From contig CAIVAR010000161.1 of NCBI GenBank assembly GCA_903904005.1, positions 1 through 64,000 on the forward strand: a stretch of DNA of 64,000 nt, written 5' to 3'. The position numbers were made by a program, and so were the translations under genes. Below the pieces are notes generated by a model. It did no database searches. It worked only from the letters and a program-made list of their open reading frames with translations, and had not been told where the DNA came from. Numbering within the stretch: the first letter of the stretch is position 1; the number at the start of each line of letters is the position of its first letter. Positions 27,185 to 35,594 of this stretch are shown one piece after another. Source of the DNA: an uncultured Anaeromyxobacter sp. (GTDB lineage Bacteria > Myxococcota > Myxococcia > Myxococcales > Anaeromyxobacteraceae).

Positions 27185-28099
27185 ATGCGCCCTGTGCCCC
27201 GAATCCGCGCCGTCGTCACCGACCTCGACAACACCCTGTACCCCTGGGTGGACTACATCGTCCCGAGCCTGGAGGCGATGGTCGACTCGCTCGTCGCCAC
27301 CACCGGCCTCCCGCGCATCCGCATCGTGCAGTCGCTCAAGGAGGTCTACACGCGGTACGGGTCGAACGAGTACCCGTTCACGATCCAGGAGTCGGACATC
27401 TTCAAGCCCTACGAGGGGGACTTCGACTCGTTCGACAAGCTGGTGGTGGAGCCGGCAGCCCGCGCCTTCCAGTCGACCCGCGCGCGCTTCCTCAAGACCT
27501 ACCCCGGGGTCATCGAGACGCTGAGGTGGATCCGGGAGCAGGGATTGAAGGTCGTGGGGCTCACCGACGCCCCGCGCAATGCCGCCGTGCACCGGCTCCG
27601 CATGCTCCACGTCGAGGGGCTCTTCGACGCCCTCTACACGCTCCCCGGCTACGAGCTTCCCAAGAACGTCGCCCCCCGGATCCGGCGCAAGGAGGAGGCG
27701 GGCGGATACCTTCCCAGCATCACCGTCCAGGAGCTTCCCCGGGAGGCCGAGAAGCCCAGCCCGGCCGGGCTCCGGCGCATCCTCTCCGACCTCGGACTGC
27801 GCGGCGCCGAGGTGATCTACGTCGGCGACAACGTGAAGAAGGACATGCCGGTGGCGGCGGCCTGCGGCGCCGTGGGGGTCTGGGCCGAGTACGGCACCTA
27901 CATCTCGGCCGAGTACCGCGAGCGGCTCGCCATCATCTCGGCGCGCTCGGTCACCGCGCGCCACGTGTCGGAGGAGGTGCACGAGCGCTGGCCGCTCGCC
28001 ATCTCCTCCTTCGTGCAGGTGAAGGACGTCGTGGAGGGATCGCGGTGGACGGCGCCCCGCGTGCGGAAGGCGAAGGGCAAGGGGAAGGGGAAGGCATGA
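27185..28099 (+). CDS. HAD-superfamily hydrolase
   Basis: 304 aa. Motif I is TDLDNTLY (residues 12-19; the two Asp are nucleophile and acid/base), motif II lies around LTDAPR (about 126), and motif III/IV are EKPSP and YVGDNVKKDMPVA (about 213-226). A helical cap (about 25-105) suggests a subclass-I small-molecule phosphatase. The C terminus is a Lys/Gly-rich tail, KAKGKGKGKA. The stop overlaps the ATG of the SDR gene (ATGA), so they are translated together. Substrate unknown. Confidence 0.88.
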   Translation: MRPVPRIRAVVTDLDNTLYPWVDYIVPSLEAMVDSLVATTGLPRIRIVQSLKEVYTRYGSNEYPFTIQESDIFKPYEGDFDSFDKLVVEPAARAFQSTRARFLKTYPGVIETLRWIREQGLKVVGLTDAPRNAAVHRLRMLHVEGLFDALYTLPGYELPKNVAPRIRRKEEAGGYLPSITVQELPREAEKPSPAGLRRILSDLGLRGAEVIYVGDNVKKDMPVAAACGAVGVWAEYGTYISAEYRERLAIISARSVTARHVSEEVHERWPLAISSFVQVKDVVEGSRWTAPRVRKAKGKGKGKA

Positions 28100-28884
28100 C
28101 GCTGCCGGTGAGGTACCTCGACCTCGAGGGGCGACGGGCGCTCGTGGTGGGCGGGTCGAGCGGGATCGGGCTCGGGATCGCCGAGGCCTTCCTGGAGCAG
28201 GGGATGAAGGTCGCCATTCACTACCGGTCGCACGAGGCGGAGGCCCGCGCGCTGGCCGACCGCTTCCCCGGGCGGGCCTTCCCGGTCGGCGCCGAGCTCG
28301 CCACCGAGCGCGGCGCGGTGGAGCTGGTGCGGGAGGCCGCGCGTCTCCTCGGGGGGATGGAGCAGCTCGTCCACTCCGCCGGGATCTGGAACGACGGCGA
28401 CATCGACCGGATCGAGGCGAGCCGCCTCGAGGAGATCTTCCGGGTGAACGTCTTCAGCGCCTTCTACGTGGTGCGGGAGGCGCTCCCGATGCTCCGGCGG
28501 GGGGCGCCCGGGAACGTGATCCTCATCGGGTCGACGGCCGGGCAGCGGGGCGAACCGCGCCACTCCCACTACGCCGCGACCAAGGGAGCCATCCAGTCGC
28601 TCACCATGAGCCTCGCCGTGGAACTCGCCCCCGACGTCCGGGTCAACCTGATCTCACCCGGGTGGGTACGCACGCCCATGGCCGAGGAGGAACTGGTCAC
28701 GATCGGGCCGTTCATCACGGGCGTCGTGCCCAACCGTCGCGTGGCCGAGGTCAGCGACTGTGCACACGCAGCCCTCTTCCTCGCCAGCCAGGCCTCCGCC
28801 CATCTCGTGGGGCAGGACCTGTGCGTCTCGGGAGGGGCGTTGCTGATCGTCCCTCGCGGGCAGATCGTTCCCCGCGTCCCCTGA
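28096..28884 (+). CDS. short-chain dehydrogenase/reductase
   Basis: 262 aa. A classical SDR: nucleotide-binding GGSSGIGLGIAEAF (about 20-33), HSAGIWN in place of the NNAG motif (about 94), catalytic Ser in GSTAG (about 139) and YAATKG (about 152-157). The Thr/Ala pattern after the Gly motif does not fix NADH or NADPH preference. Similar to beta-ketoacyl-ACP reductase-like enzymes but substrate unassigned. Coupled to the HAD gene by a 4-bp overlap. Confidence 0.88.
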   Translation: MTLPVRYLDLEGRRALVVGGSSGIGLGIAEAFLEQGMKVAIHYRSHEAEARALADRFPGRAFPVGAELATERGAVELVREAARLLGGMEQLVHSAGIWNDGDIDRIEASRLEEIFRVNVFSAFYVVREALPMLRRGAPGNVILIGSTAGQRGEPRHSHYAATKGAIQSLTMSLAVELAPDVRVNLISPGWVRTPMAEEELVTIGPFITGVVPNRRVAEVSDCAHAALFLASQASAHLVGQDLCVSGGALLIVPRGQIVPRVP

Positions 28885-28894
28885 AATTCCTCAA

Positions 28895-28914
28895 AAAATT
28901 TGGAGCAAAATTTG
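28895..28914 (+). repeat. direct repeat AAAATTTG, period 12
   Basis: AAAATTTG at 28895-28902 and 28907-28914 in an AT-rich island just after the SDR stop and about 30 bp before the pseudokinase start. One-helix-turn spacing (12 bp) suits a regulator or a promoter UP-type element. Confidence 0.6.
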
Positions 28915-28927
28915 CGCACCCAGGGGT

Positions 28928-28944
28928 ACATGGTGGTACCATGT
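28928..28944 (+). promoter_or_regulatory. inverted repeat across the pseudokinase start codon
   Basis: ACATGGT (28928-28934), 3-nt spacer, ACCATGT (28938-28944); the right arm contains the ATG at 28941. As DNA it could be an operator; as RNA it would form a 7-bp hairpin that hides the start codon. Confidence 0.55.
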
Positions 28945-30314
28945 CCTACATGGCGGGTGGGCGGGTGAGGCTCCTGGGTGCTTTTCCGGGGCGTGAGGGC
29001 GAGGGGCTGGGGTTGTTCATCGGGGACGGTGCCGCTCCACGTGTGGCCCGTATCATCGACTTACCCGGTGTAGATCCCGCGGCCCGGATGGGTCTCGAGC
29101 AGGAGATCGAGCGGGCTGCCGACGCCCTCCACCATCCGAACATCCAGGCCTCGCTCGGGATCGGAGACGTGGACGGCCGGGCCTCCATCGCCGTCGAGCA
29201 CGCCGATGGCGAGACCCTCGCCGAGATCCTCGCCGTGGGGGGACGGCTGCCGCCCGAGGTTGCGGCCCGGGTCGTTCACGACGCCTGCGTCGCAGTCCAC
29301 TTCGCCCACGAGGAGGGGGAGGAGTGCGGACCCATCCTCCATGGCTGGCTCCGCCCTTCCCATCTGCTCGTGTGCCGCTCGGGGGTGACGCTCGTCTCCG
29401 GCTTCGGCGCCGGGCTGGCGCGCTCCGCCGCCGACCTCCTGCCATGGCAGAGCCCGGAGCAGGTGCTGGGGGGTCCGAGGGCCGCCTCGCGACGCAGCGA
29501 CGTCCACGGGCTCGGTCTCGTGCTGCACGCGTGTCTCGCCGGCGAGAACCCCTTCGAGCGGGAGCCCGACCCGGAGGTGGCCATGCTCTCCCGCGCCGTG
29601 CCGCGCCTCGAGCCGCTCGGTGTGCCGGCGGCCCTGGCCGGAGTGGTGCGTCGGTCACTGTCCGTGAAGCCAGGCGAGCGCTTCGGCGACGCGCGGCAGC
29701 TGGCCTCCGCCATCGCGGAGGCGGTTCCCGGCCTGGCGAGCCCCTCCGACGTGGCGGCCTGGTCGGAGTCGCTCTTCCCCGCCGGGATGGGGATGCGCGT
29801 GCTTCGCCAGAGGGCGGTCGAGTCGGCCCTGGCGGCCGCGAACGGCGCGGAGCCCCGCCTGCCGGCGCCTGCCGTCCGCCCCTCCGGCCCCCGAGGCCGG
29901 CCAGGCCCGGCGTTCCGCCCCGCGCCTTCGGCCGCGGCAGTTGCGGCCTCCCGCACCGTTCCCCTCCCGGAGCCGGCTCCGTCTCCCCGCGCCGAGCGCC
30001 GCGCCACGCCGCCCACCGGATTCCGCCCCGCGCCGCGCCATCCGCCCGCGGCGGAGGTCGCCCCGCGCCCCTTCCCGAGGCCGGTGCCCTCCCTCGCCGA
30101 GCGGCCCGACGACCCGTTCCCGGGCGAGTTCTCCCTTGCGGCGCCGCCGTTCCCGCATGCCGCGCGGCAGCGGGACCCGCTCGAGTCGATCGAGATCGAC
30201 GTGTTCCTCCCCGATCCGCCGCCGCCCCTCCGGCTTCCGCTGCAGACGCGCACGGCCGGGCGCGGGGTGATGCCCATCGGACGGGTGGCCCCGCTCGGAC
30301 GACGTCGCGGCTAG
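28941..30314 (+). CDS. serine/threonine protein kinase-like protein, predicted pseudokinase
   Basis: 457 aa. Residues about 8-270 follow the kinase fold (HPNIQASLGIG, EHADGETLAEIL, SPEQVLGGPRAASRRSDVHGLG, GENPFE), but the catalytic residues are gone: the Gly loop is LLGAFPGREGEG, the HRD loop reads HGWLRPSHLL (from residue 134), and DFG reads SGFG (about 152). The Lys of VAIK is also not evident. The rest (about 280-457) is a Pro/Ala/Arg-rich linker ending in a short conserved-looking tail. Catalytically inactive and probably a scaffold or allosteric partner. The alternative start is ATG 28950. Confidence 0.82.
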   Translation: MSYMAGGRVRLLGAFPGREGEGLGLFIGDGAAPRVARIIDLPGVDPAARMGLEQEIERAADALHHPNIQASLGIGDVDGRASIAVEHADGETLAEILAVGGRLPPEVAARVVHDACVAVHFAHEEGEECGPILHGWLRPSHLLVCRSGVTLVSGFGAGLARSAADLLPWQSPEQVLGGPRAASRRSDVHGLGLVLHACLAGENPFEREPDPEVAMLSRAVPRLEPLGVPAALAGVVRRSLSVKPGERFGDARQLASAIAEAVPGLASPSDVAAWSESLFPAGMGMRVLRQRAVESALAAANGAEPRLPAPAVRPSGPRGRPGPAFRPAPSAAAVAASRTVPLPEPAPSPRAERRATPPTGFRPAPRHPPAAEVAPRPFPRPVPSLAERPDDPFPGEFSLAAPPFPHAARQRDPLESIEIDVFLPDPPPPLRLPLQTRTAGRGVMPIGRVAPLGRRRG

Positions 30315-30329
30315 ATCGCCGCTCCCCGG

Positions 30330-32564
30330 CTACCAGTGGCCGAGGCGCCGGCGCAGGATCCACTCCCCGCCGAGCGCCCCCGCCAGGATCGCCAGGTACC
30401 ACCAGCGGTCCCAGAGCGGCTCGTCGCGCTTGCGGCCGATCTCGACCACCTCCGGCTCCCGGAGCCGGAGTTCCGGGAGGCCGGACCGGGGAAGCTCGGT
30501 GAACGTGCCGCCGGTCGCGTCGGCGATCTGCCGGAGCAGTTCCGGCCGCGGCGCCGCGTCGGAATCCTCGGCCCCGCTGGAGCGCACCGCCACCGCGGCG
30601 GCCGACCGCTCCGCCGGCGCCCCCGCGACCTCCGCCGAGGCCTGCAGGCGGTAGGCGCCGGGAGGGGCCGCGGGAAACTCCAGGCGCGCCGTCCCGTCGG
30701 CGCCGGCGCGGGCCTGGGCGCGACCGACGGTTCGCCCGTCCTCGGCGAGGAGCGACCCCTCCACCACGGTTCCCGGAGCCGGGCCGTAGTCGGGGCCGCG
30801 CACCGCCACCGAGAAGCCGATCGGCTCACCGGGCTCCACCGCCGGGCGATCCGGAGAGACCTGGAGGGGGGTCAGCGACGGGTCGCGCACGAGCCACCGG
30901 AGCGCACCGTTCCAGAACTTCTGGTGGGCCCGTCCTCCCTGGCCGTCCCCCGCCGCGACGAAGCCCCAGTACCAGGTCCCGTCGGTGGTGACGGCCAGCG
31001 ACCGCCCCTTGCCCACCTCCCGGACCGCGACCACCGGAGCGGGCCGACCTCCGGAGAGCAGCGTCGGCGCCTCGAGGAGCACGCGGGCTCCCTCCGCGGC
31101 GGACAGGGGTGCGGTGAAGTTGAGCCCCGGCAGCGGGGGGAGGGCACTCCAGGCGGCCTCGTTCGCCCCCTCGCCCGGCGCCAGCGACGTGACCGGATGG
31201 CGGCGCCCCTCGGCGGTGAGGCGAGGGCGGAACGGCTCGGCGGTCTCGCCCAGCCCCTCCACCGGGTTCACCGCCAGGATGTCGGCGACCGGTGTCCCGG
31301 CGTAGTGCCCCTGCGCGAAGGACTGGCCGCCCCCCACCATGGCGAAGGCGCCCCCGCCCCGGACGTACTCGCGCAGGTTGGGCAGGAAGCGCTCGATGTC
31401 GAGGGACCGGTACGGCTGGTAGGCGAAGTCGAGGAAGATCACCGCGTCGAAGGTGCGCAATTGCTCGCCGAAGATCTCGGCGACCGGGAAGGGGATGAGG
31501 GAGAGCTGGTCCTGCGGGCCGGGATTGTCGCCGGTGGTCCGGAGGATGAAGAACGAGACCAGGTCGACGTTGGGATCCTGCTTGAGGAGTCCGCGCAGGA
31601 AGCGCTCGTCCCAGCTCGGGTGCCCGGCCACGAGGAGCACGCGGACCCGATCCCGGATGACCCGCAGCACGAAGGAACGGGAGTTGTTCTCGGCCACCGC
31701 TTCCCCGGGCAGGACCGGAGTCGACACCGTGAAGACGAAGGTGCCGGTGGTGTCGGGGGCGAAGGAGAGGGGGACGACGGTCGTCTCCTTTCCGGGCTCG
31801 AGCTTCGCCGTGGCCTGCGCCACCACCTGCCCCTCCCGCTGCAGGAGGACCCGCACCTCCTCGCGACCGAACCCGCGGGCGCGCAGCGTGGCCTCGACGG
31901 TGACGGTGCTGCGGACGAAGGCGAAGTCGTCGACCGCGACCCGCTCCACCGCCAGGTCGCGCGGGGCGTCGACCCCGACGGCCACCACGTTCACCGGGAC
32001 GCCGAGCCCGAGCAGGTCGGCGCGGGCCTGTCCGGCGAGCCCCGAGGCGAGCGCGCCATTGTCGGCGCCGTCGGTGAGGAGGAGGACGCCGGCCAGGCGA
32101 CGCCCCGGCGCACCCGAGCCGCCCGCCGCCGAGCGAAGCGCCCCGAGGAGATCGGTGGCGCCGCCGGTGGCGGGCTCGGCGCGCGAGAGGGCGGCGAGAT
32201 CGGCGGGCCACGCGTCCCGGGCGAATCCCCACCCCTCGACGGTGGCCTCCGAGGCCAGCGCGTCGAGACCCGGGCGGCCCTCCGCAATGAACCGGGCCGC
32301 CGCCGCCACCCGCGTCTCGCCTCCGGGCGCGACCGGAAAGTTCATCGACCGGGAACGGTCCACCAGCACCGCGAGCCGGTTGCGCACCCGGGTGGTCTGC
32401 ACCACCCGCAGGGCCGGCTCGGCGAGGAGGAAGAGCGCCGCCACCGCCGCGACGATGCGCAGGACCAGGAGCGCCGCACGCGCGCCGCGGCGTGGCTCGC
32501 CCCGGAGTCCCCGCCAGGCGAGCAGGACCGAGGCGAGCGCTGCCAGCGCCGCGGCGGCGAGCAC
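30330..32564 (-). CDS. membrane protein with VWA-like and glutamine-amidotransferase-like domains
   Basis: 744 aa from GTG 32564. Two N-terminal membrane helices, a VWA-like part with VLVDRSRSMNFP and LLTDGADNGA (about 66-170), Ig-like strands, a class-I glutamine-amidotransferase-like domain (VLLVAGHPSWDERFLRGLLK, about 311-500) without the usual catalytic Cys, and one C-terminal helix (about 722-740). Such proteins sit in MoxR/BatA-type clusters with DUF4159. The frame stays open back to the DUF4159 stop codon, and CTG 32621 has GGAG seven bases upstream, so the real protein may be 19 residues longer and have a complete first helix. Confidence 0.8.
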   Translation of the reverse strand: MLAAAALAALASVLLAWRGLRGEPRRGARAALLVLRIVAAVAALFLLAEPALRVVQTTRVRNRLAVLVDRSRSMNFPVAPGGETRVAAAARFIAEGRPGLDALASEATVEGWGFARDAWPADLAALSRAEPATGGATDLLGALRSAAGGSGAPGRRLAGVLLLTDGADNGALASGLAGQARADLLGLGVPVNVVAVGVDAPRDLAVERVAVDDFAFVRSTVTVEATLRARGFGREEVRVLLQREGQVVAQATAKLEPGKETTVVPLSFAPDTTGTFVFTVSTPVLPGEAVAENNSRSFVLRVIRDRVRVLLVAGHPSWDERFLRGLLKQDPNVDLVSFFILRTTGDNPGPQDQLSLIPFPVAEIFGEQLRTFDAVIFLDFAYQPYRSLDIERFLPNLREYVRGGGAFAMVGGGQSFAQGHYAGTPVADILAVNPVEGLGETAEPFRPRLTAEGRRHPVTSLAPGEGANEAAWSALPPLPGLNFTAPLSAAEGARVLLEAPTLLSGGRPAPVVAVREVGKGRSLAVTTDGTWYWGFVAAGDGQGGRAHQKFWNGALRWLVRDPSLTPLQVSPDRPAVEPGEPIGFSVAVRGPDYGPAPGTVVEGSLLAEDGRTVGRAQARAGADGTARLEFPAAPPGAYRLQASAEVAGAPAERSAAAVAVRSSGAEDSDAAPRPELLRQIADATGGTFTELPRSGLPELRLREPEVVEIGRKRDEPLWDRWWYLAILAGALGGEWILRRRLGHW

Positions 32565-32624
32565 CCAGCGCGGCCAGGGCGCGAGGAGGGCGAGGCGCCA
32601 GGATTCGTGGACGGGAGGCAGGTC

Positions 32625-33374
32625 CTAGCTCCGGCGCTTCAGGATGAACGGGAGGTGGACGGCGTCGTCCTTGTAGTCGGTGCAGAGCGCGTACATGGCG
32701 AGGTTGACGCCGAGCCGGAAGGCGGCCTCGCGCTGCGGCTCCCCGCCCGGCGAGCAGTCGTACTCCCAGTCACCGAGCTGGCCGCGGGCCCAGGCCCCGC
32801 CGAGGTCGTTCTGGGAGTAGACGACGGCGAGCCGCCCGTTCAGGAACTGCCCCTCGAGCCACGGGCGGGTGAGGACGCGCCCTCCCTGGTGGTCGATCAG
32901 GTAGAAGCTCTTGTAGAGCACGTGCTCGCGGGGGATGCGGGCCAGCGGCGAGGCCGGGAGCAGCCGCTGCAGTTCGCGCCGGACCGAGGCGTCGAAGCCC
33001 GTCCCGTCCGAACCGTCGGCCGCGTCGACCAGCAGGAACCCCCCGTACTGCAGGTGGCGCCGCAGCGTCCCCAGGTCGGCCTCGGGGAAGGGAGGCAGCG
33101 CCCCGTCGCCGGCCAGGTAGAGGAACGGGTGGAGGTGGACCGATGCGCCGGAGAGCCGGACGGGGACCCCGTCGCCGGCCGCGTCGATGCTGGTCCGCTG
33201 GGAGATCTCCCAGGAGAGCCGCCGGAGGGCCGAGGGGCGGGGGTTCCAGCGCCCCCCGTGCTCGATCTGGCCGATGGCGACGCGGGAGGCGTCCCCCATG
33301 GGCAGGGCCGGGCGGGGGAGGGCGAGGGACCCGGCGCCGAGGGCGGCCATCTGGAGGAACGTGCGTCGGCGCAT
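32625..33374 (-). CDS. Tat-exported DUF4159 protein
   Basis: 249 aa. The start MRRRTFLQMAALGAGSLAL is a twin-arginine-type signal. The mature part is DUF4159 (landmarks DLGTLRRHLQYGGFLLVDAA, VLYKSFYLI, GRLAVVYSQNDL, GVNLAMYAL). Function unknown; the fold is flavodoxin/amidotransferase-like. The stop codon TAG is the upstream border of the following membrane gene, so the two are surely an operon. MoxR, DUF58 and BatA genes that usually go with them are absent here. Confidence 0.85.
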   Translation of the reverse strand: MRRRTFLQMAALGAGSLALPRPALPMGDASRVAIGQIEHGGRWNPRPSALRRLSWEISQRTSIDAAGDGVPVRLSGASVHLHPFLYLAGDGALPPFPEADLGTLRRHLQYGGFLLVDAADGSDGTGFDASVRRELQRLLPASPLARIPREHVLYKSFYLIDHQGGRVLTRPWLEGQFLNGRLAVVYSQNDLGGAWARGQLGDWEYDCSPGGEPQREAAFRLGVNLAMYALCTDYKDDAVHLPFILKRRS

Positions 33375-33415
33375 GGCCCGTGGGAAACGTACTACACCTC
33401 TGCTAGATTTCCGCC

Positions 33416-33658
33416 GTGGCTCGCAAGGAACGGAAAGGCGCCGCCGAGGAGCGGCTCGAGGGTCTCCTCGCCGCCGGCGACTGGCGTGCGGCGAAGGGGG
33501 AGGCCCGGAAGCTCGCCGCGTCGAGCGTGGAAGCGGAGCGCGCGGCGGCCGGGAGCGCGCTCGCACGCCTCCGCCCGGGTCCCACGGCGATCCTGGCCTT
33601 CGGGGCGGGGCTCGCGTTCCTCGCCGCCGTCGCCGCCGCAGGCCTCCGGATGCGATGA
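33416..33658 (+). CDS. small single-pass membrane protein
   Basis: 80 aa from GTG 33416. A charged, Ala/Arg-rich helical part (1-52) is followed by a C-terminal membrane helix (about 56-77). No family recognised. Its TGA overlaps the ATG of the next gene (ATGA), which makes it more credible than its size alone would. It diverges from the DUF4159 gene with a 41-bp gap. Confidence 0.6.
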   Translation: MARKERKGAAEERLEGLLAAGDWRAAKGEARKLAASSVEAERAAAGSALARLRPGPTAILAFGAGLAFLAAVAAAGLRMR

Positions 33659-34329
33659 TCACGCCGGTCGAGGGGGCGCTTCGCGATGCGGGCGGCTGGG
33701 TCTCCGGGGTGGCGGGCGAGCTCCACCGGTCTCCGTGGCCCGTCTCCGCTGCGGTGGTGGCGGCCGGGCTGCTCGTGCTCCTCGCCGGCGCCCGGGCCCG
33801 CCGGCCGGTGGCGGTGGTCGGCGCGGCGGGGGTCGCGGCGCTGAGCGCCCAGTGGCTCGTGGCGCGGGCCGGCATCGTGCCCTCCATCCCGGGCACCACC
33901 CTCGCCGCCATCGCGGCGGCCGTCTGCGGCGCCCTGTCGGTGGTCGTCCCGCAGGTCTTCCCCGTGCTCGCCGGAGCCGTTCCCGCGGCGCTCCTCGCCG
34001 ATCTGCTCGCACCGACCGATCAGCGGCTGGCGGCGGTCGCGGCCGGCGCCCTGGTCGGGGGGCTCGCCGGCGTGCTCGCCGCGCGGCCGGTGGCCGCCGT
34101 CGCCGCATCGGGCGTCGGGGCGCTCGCGCTCGCGGTGGGTGCCGCGGGCGCCCTGCGGGAAACCGGGCCGGGGCGTGCGCTCGTCGCCCATCCCACGGCC
34201 ATCCTGGCGGCGGTCGCGATCCTCACCGTGGCCGGGACGGCCTTCCAGCTCTCCCGCGCATGGGGCCGGGGAGCCGAGGCTGCGCCCGCGCGTGGCGCGG
34301 CGCCGCCGGTCAAGGCCGGGGAAGGGTGA
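33655..34329 (+). CDS. hypothetical Ala/Val-rich polytopic membrane protein
   Basis: 224 aa. Six or seven hydrophobic segments rich in Ala, Val, Gly and Leu, with little charge between them, and a short cytoplasmic-type tail. No family is recognised. It overlaps the preceding 80-aa gene by 4 bp and converges on the sigma-factor gene (47-bp gap). Composition is extreme, but two coupled starts and a clean stop support it. Confidence 0.65.
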   Translation: MITPVEGALRDAGGWVSGVAGELHRSPWPVSAAVVAAGLLVLLAGARARRPVAVVGAAGVAALSAQWLVARAGIVPSIPGTTLAAIAAAVCGALSVVVPQVFPVLAGAVPAALLADLLAPTDQRLAAVAAGALVGGLAGVLAARPVAAVAASGVGALALAVGAAGALRETGPGRALVAHPTAILAAVAILTVAGTAFQLSRAWGRGAEAAPARGAAPPVKAGEG

Positions 34330-34376
34330 GGGGCGGGGCGGCGACCCCGATCCCGATCCAGGACGCGCGCCCCACG

Positions 34377-35405
34377 CTAGTCCGGCCCCATGAGGTCGAA
34401 GTCGGGGATCTCCGACCGGACGAACTCCCGAAGCCGCGCCGTCAGCTTGGCCTCGATCTGCCGGGCCCGTTCCCGGGTGAGGCCGAAGCGCGCCCCCAGG
34501 TCGGAGAGGGTGACCGGTTCGGCGCCGTCGCGGGGGAGGAGCCGGTCCTGGAAGATGGCCTTCTCCCGCTCGTCGGTGAGGGTCTTCCCGAAGGCCTGGA
34601 GCTTCTCCCGGAAGAGGGTGCGCATCTGGTCGGCGGCCACCGTCTCGTCGGCGGGTATCGCCGACCCGTCCTCGAGCCGGTCGAGCCGGGTCACCGAGGA
34701 GTCGCCGTCGTCGGTCCGCATCGGCTGGTCGAGCGAGAGGTCGTCCCCCGCCATCCGGGCCGCCATCTCGTTCACGTCGGCCTCGTCGACCCGGAGGTTG
34801 CGCGCCAGCAGCTGGGGCGTGGGCTCGATGCCCCGGGCGAGCAGCTTCTCCCGCTCCTTGTTGAGGTTGAAGAAGAGCTTCCGCTGGGCCTGGGTGGTCC
34901 CGAGCTTCACCTGGCGCCAGTTGTCCATGATGAAGCGGATGACGTAGGCCCGGATCCACCAGGCGGCGTACGTGGAGAGCTTCACGCCCTTCAGCGGATC
35001 GAACTTCTTCACCGCCTGCATGAGCCCGACGTTGCCCTCCTGGATGAGGTCGAGGAGCTGGAAGACGCCCCGGTGGTACTCGCGGGCGATCTTGACCACC
35101 AGGCGCAGGTTGGCGGTGACGAGCTTCCAGGCGGCGTCGCGGTCGCCGGTCCGGGCGTAGCGGGTTGCGAGCTCCTGCTCCTCCTCGCGGGTGAGGAGGG
35201 GATGGCGCGAGACCTCTGCCATGTAGGCCCGGAGCGGGTCAGTCCGGGCCAGGCTGGTGGTCGAGCGCTCGGCCGCCACCTCGACGGCGGCCGGCTCCTC
35301 CGGTGCCGGGGCGTCGTCCCCCTCGGCGTCCAGCTCGTCGGGCTCCACCACCTCGGGCTCGACGATCTCGGGCTCCTCGGGTTCCGGCTCTCTGGTGGTG
35401 GGCAC
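34377..35405 (-). CDS. rpoH: RpoH-type RNA polymerase sigma factor (sigma-32 family)
   Basis: 342 aa from GTG 35405, which has CGGAG four bases upstream; an ATG at 35498 in the same frame would add 31 residues without a ribosome site. An acidic Glu/Pro-rich extension (1-55) precedes region 1.2 (DPLRAYMAEVSRHPLLT), region 2 (LRLVVKIAREYHRG then LLDLIQEGNVGLMQAVKKFD), the RpoH box QRKLFFNLNKE, region 3 and region 4 (DLGARFGLTRERARQIEAKL). The RpoH box points to heat-shock or the related myxobacterial developmental sigma factors. Divergent from the DEAD-box gene. Confidence 0.88.
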   Translation of the reverse strand: MPTTREPEPEEPEIVEPEVVEPDELDAEGDDAPAPEEPAAVEVAAERSTTSLARTDPLRAYMAEVSRHPLLTREEEQELATRYARTGDRDAAWKLVTANLRLVVKIAREYHRGVFQLLDLIQEGNVGLMQAVKKFDPLKGVKLSTYAAWWIRAYVIRFIMDNWRQVKLGTTQAQRKLFFNLNKEREKLLARGIEPTPQLLARNLRVDEADVNEMAARMAGDDLSLDQPMRTDDGDSSVTRLDRLEDGSAIPADETVAADQMRTLFREKLQAFGKTLTDEREKAIFQDRLLPRDGAEPVTLSDLGARFGLTRERARQIEAKLTARLREFVRSEIPDFDLMGPD

Positions 35406-35469
35406 GCGGCTCCGGGCTGGAAAGTCTGGGGAATTCCTGCTGACCCCCCGGTTGTGATATGAGAAGTCC

Positions 35470-35485
35470 GCCTTGCATGCAAGGC
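35470..35485. promoter_or_regulatory. 16-bp perfect palindrome between rpoH and the DEAD-box gene
   Basis: GCCTTGCATGCAAGGC, perfectly symmetric, in the divergent intergenic region. It is 65 bp upstream of the sigma-factor GTG and 110 bp upstream of the helicase TTG. A candidate operator for both genes; no regulator is known. Confidence 0.55.
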
Positions 35486-35519
35486 ACGTCCGGCGCATGG
35501 CCGGTTCGCGCGAAGGCGC

Positions 35520-35545
35520 GGCCCCCGCTCCACCCGAGCGGGGCC
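35520..35545 (+). other. hairpin in the DEAD-box leader
   Basis: GGCCCCCGCTC and GAGCGGGGCC can form a 10-bp stem with one bulged C in the untranslated leader, about 50 nt before the start. No T run follows, so it is more likely an RNA structure than a terminator. Confidence 0.4.
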
Positions 35546-35594
35546 TACGCAGTCTGGCGAGCCGCCATGCGCCCTTCACAGAAAGGGCAGCAAC

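Noticed and set aside
30336-35462. A 1708-codon plus-strand frame
   Set aside because: It crosses several genes on both strands, including the coupled 80-aa and 224-aa genes and rpoH; a read-through artefact of high GC content.
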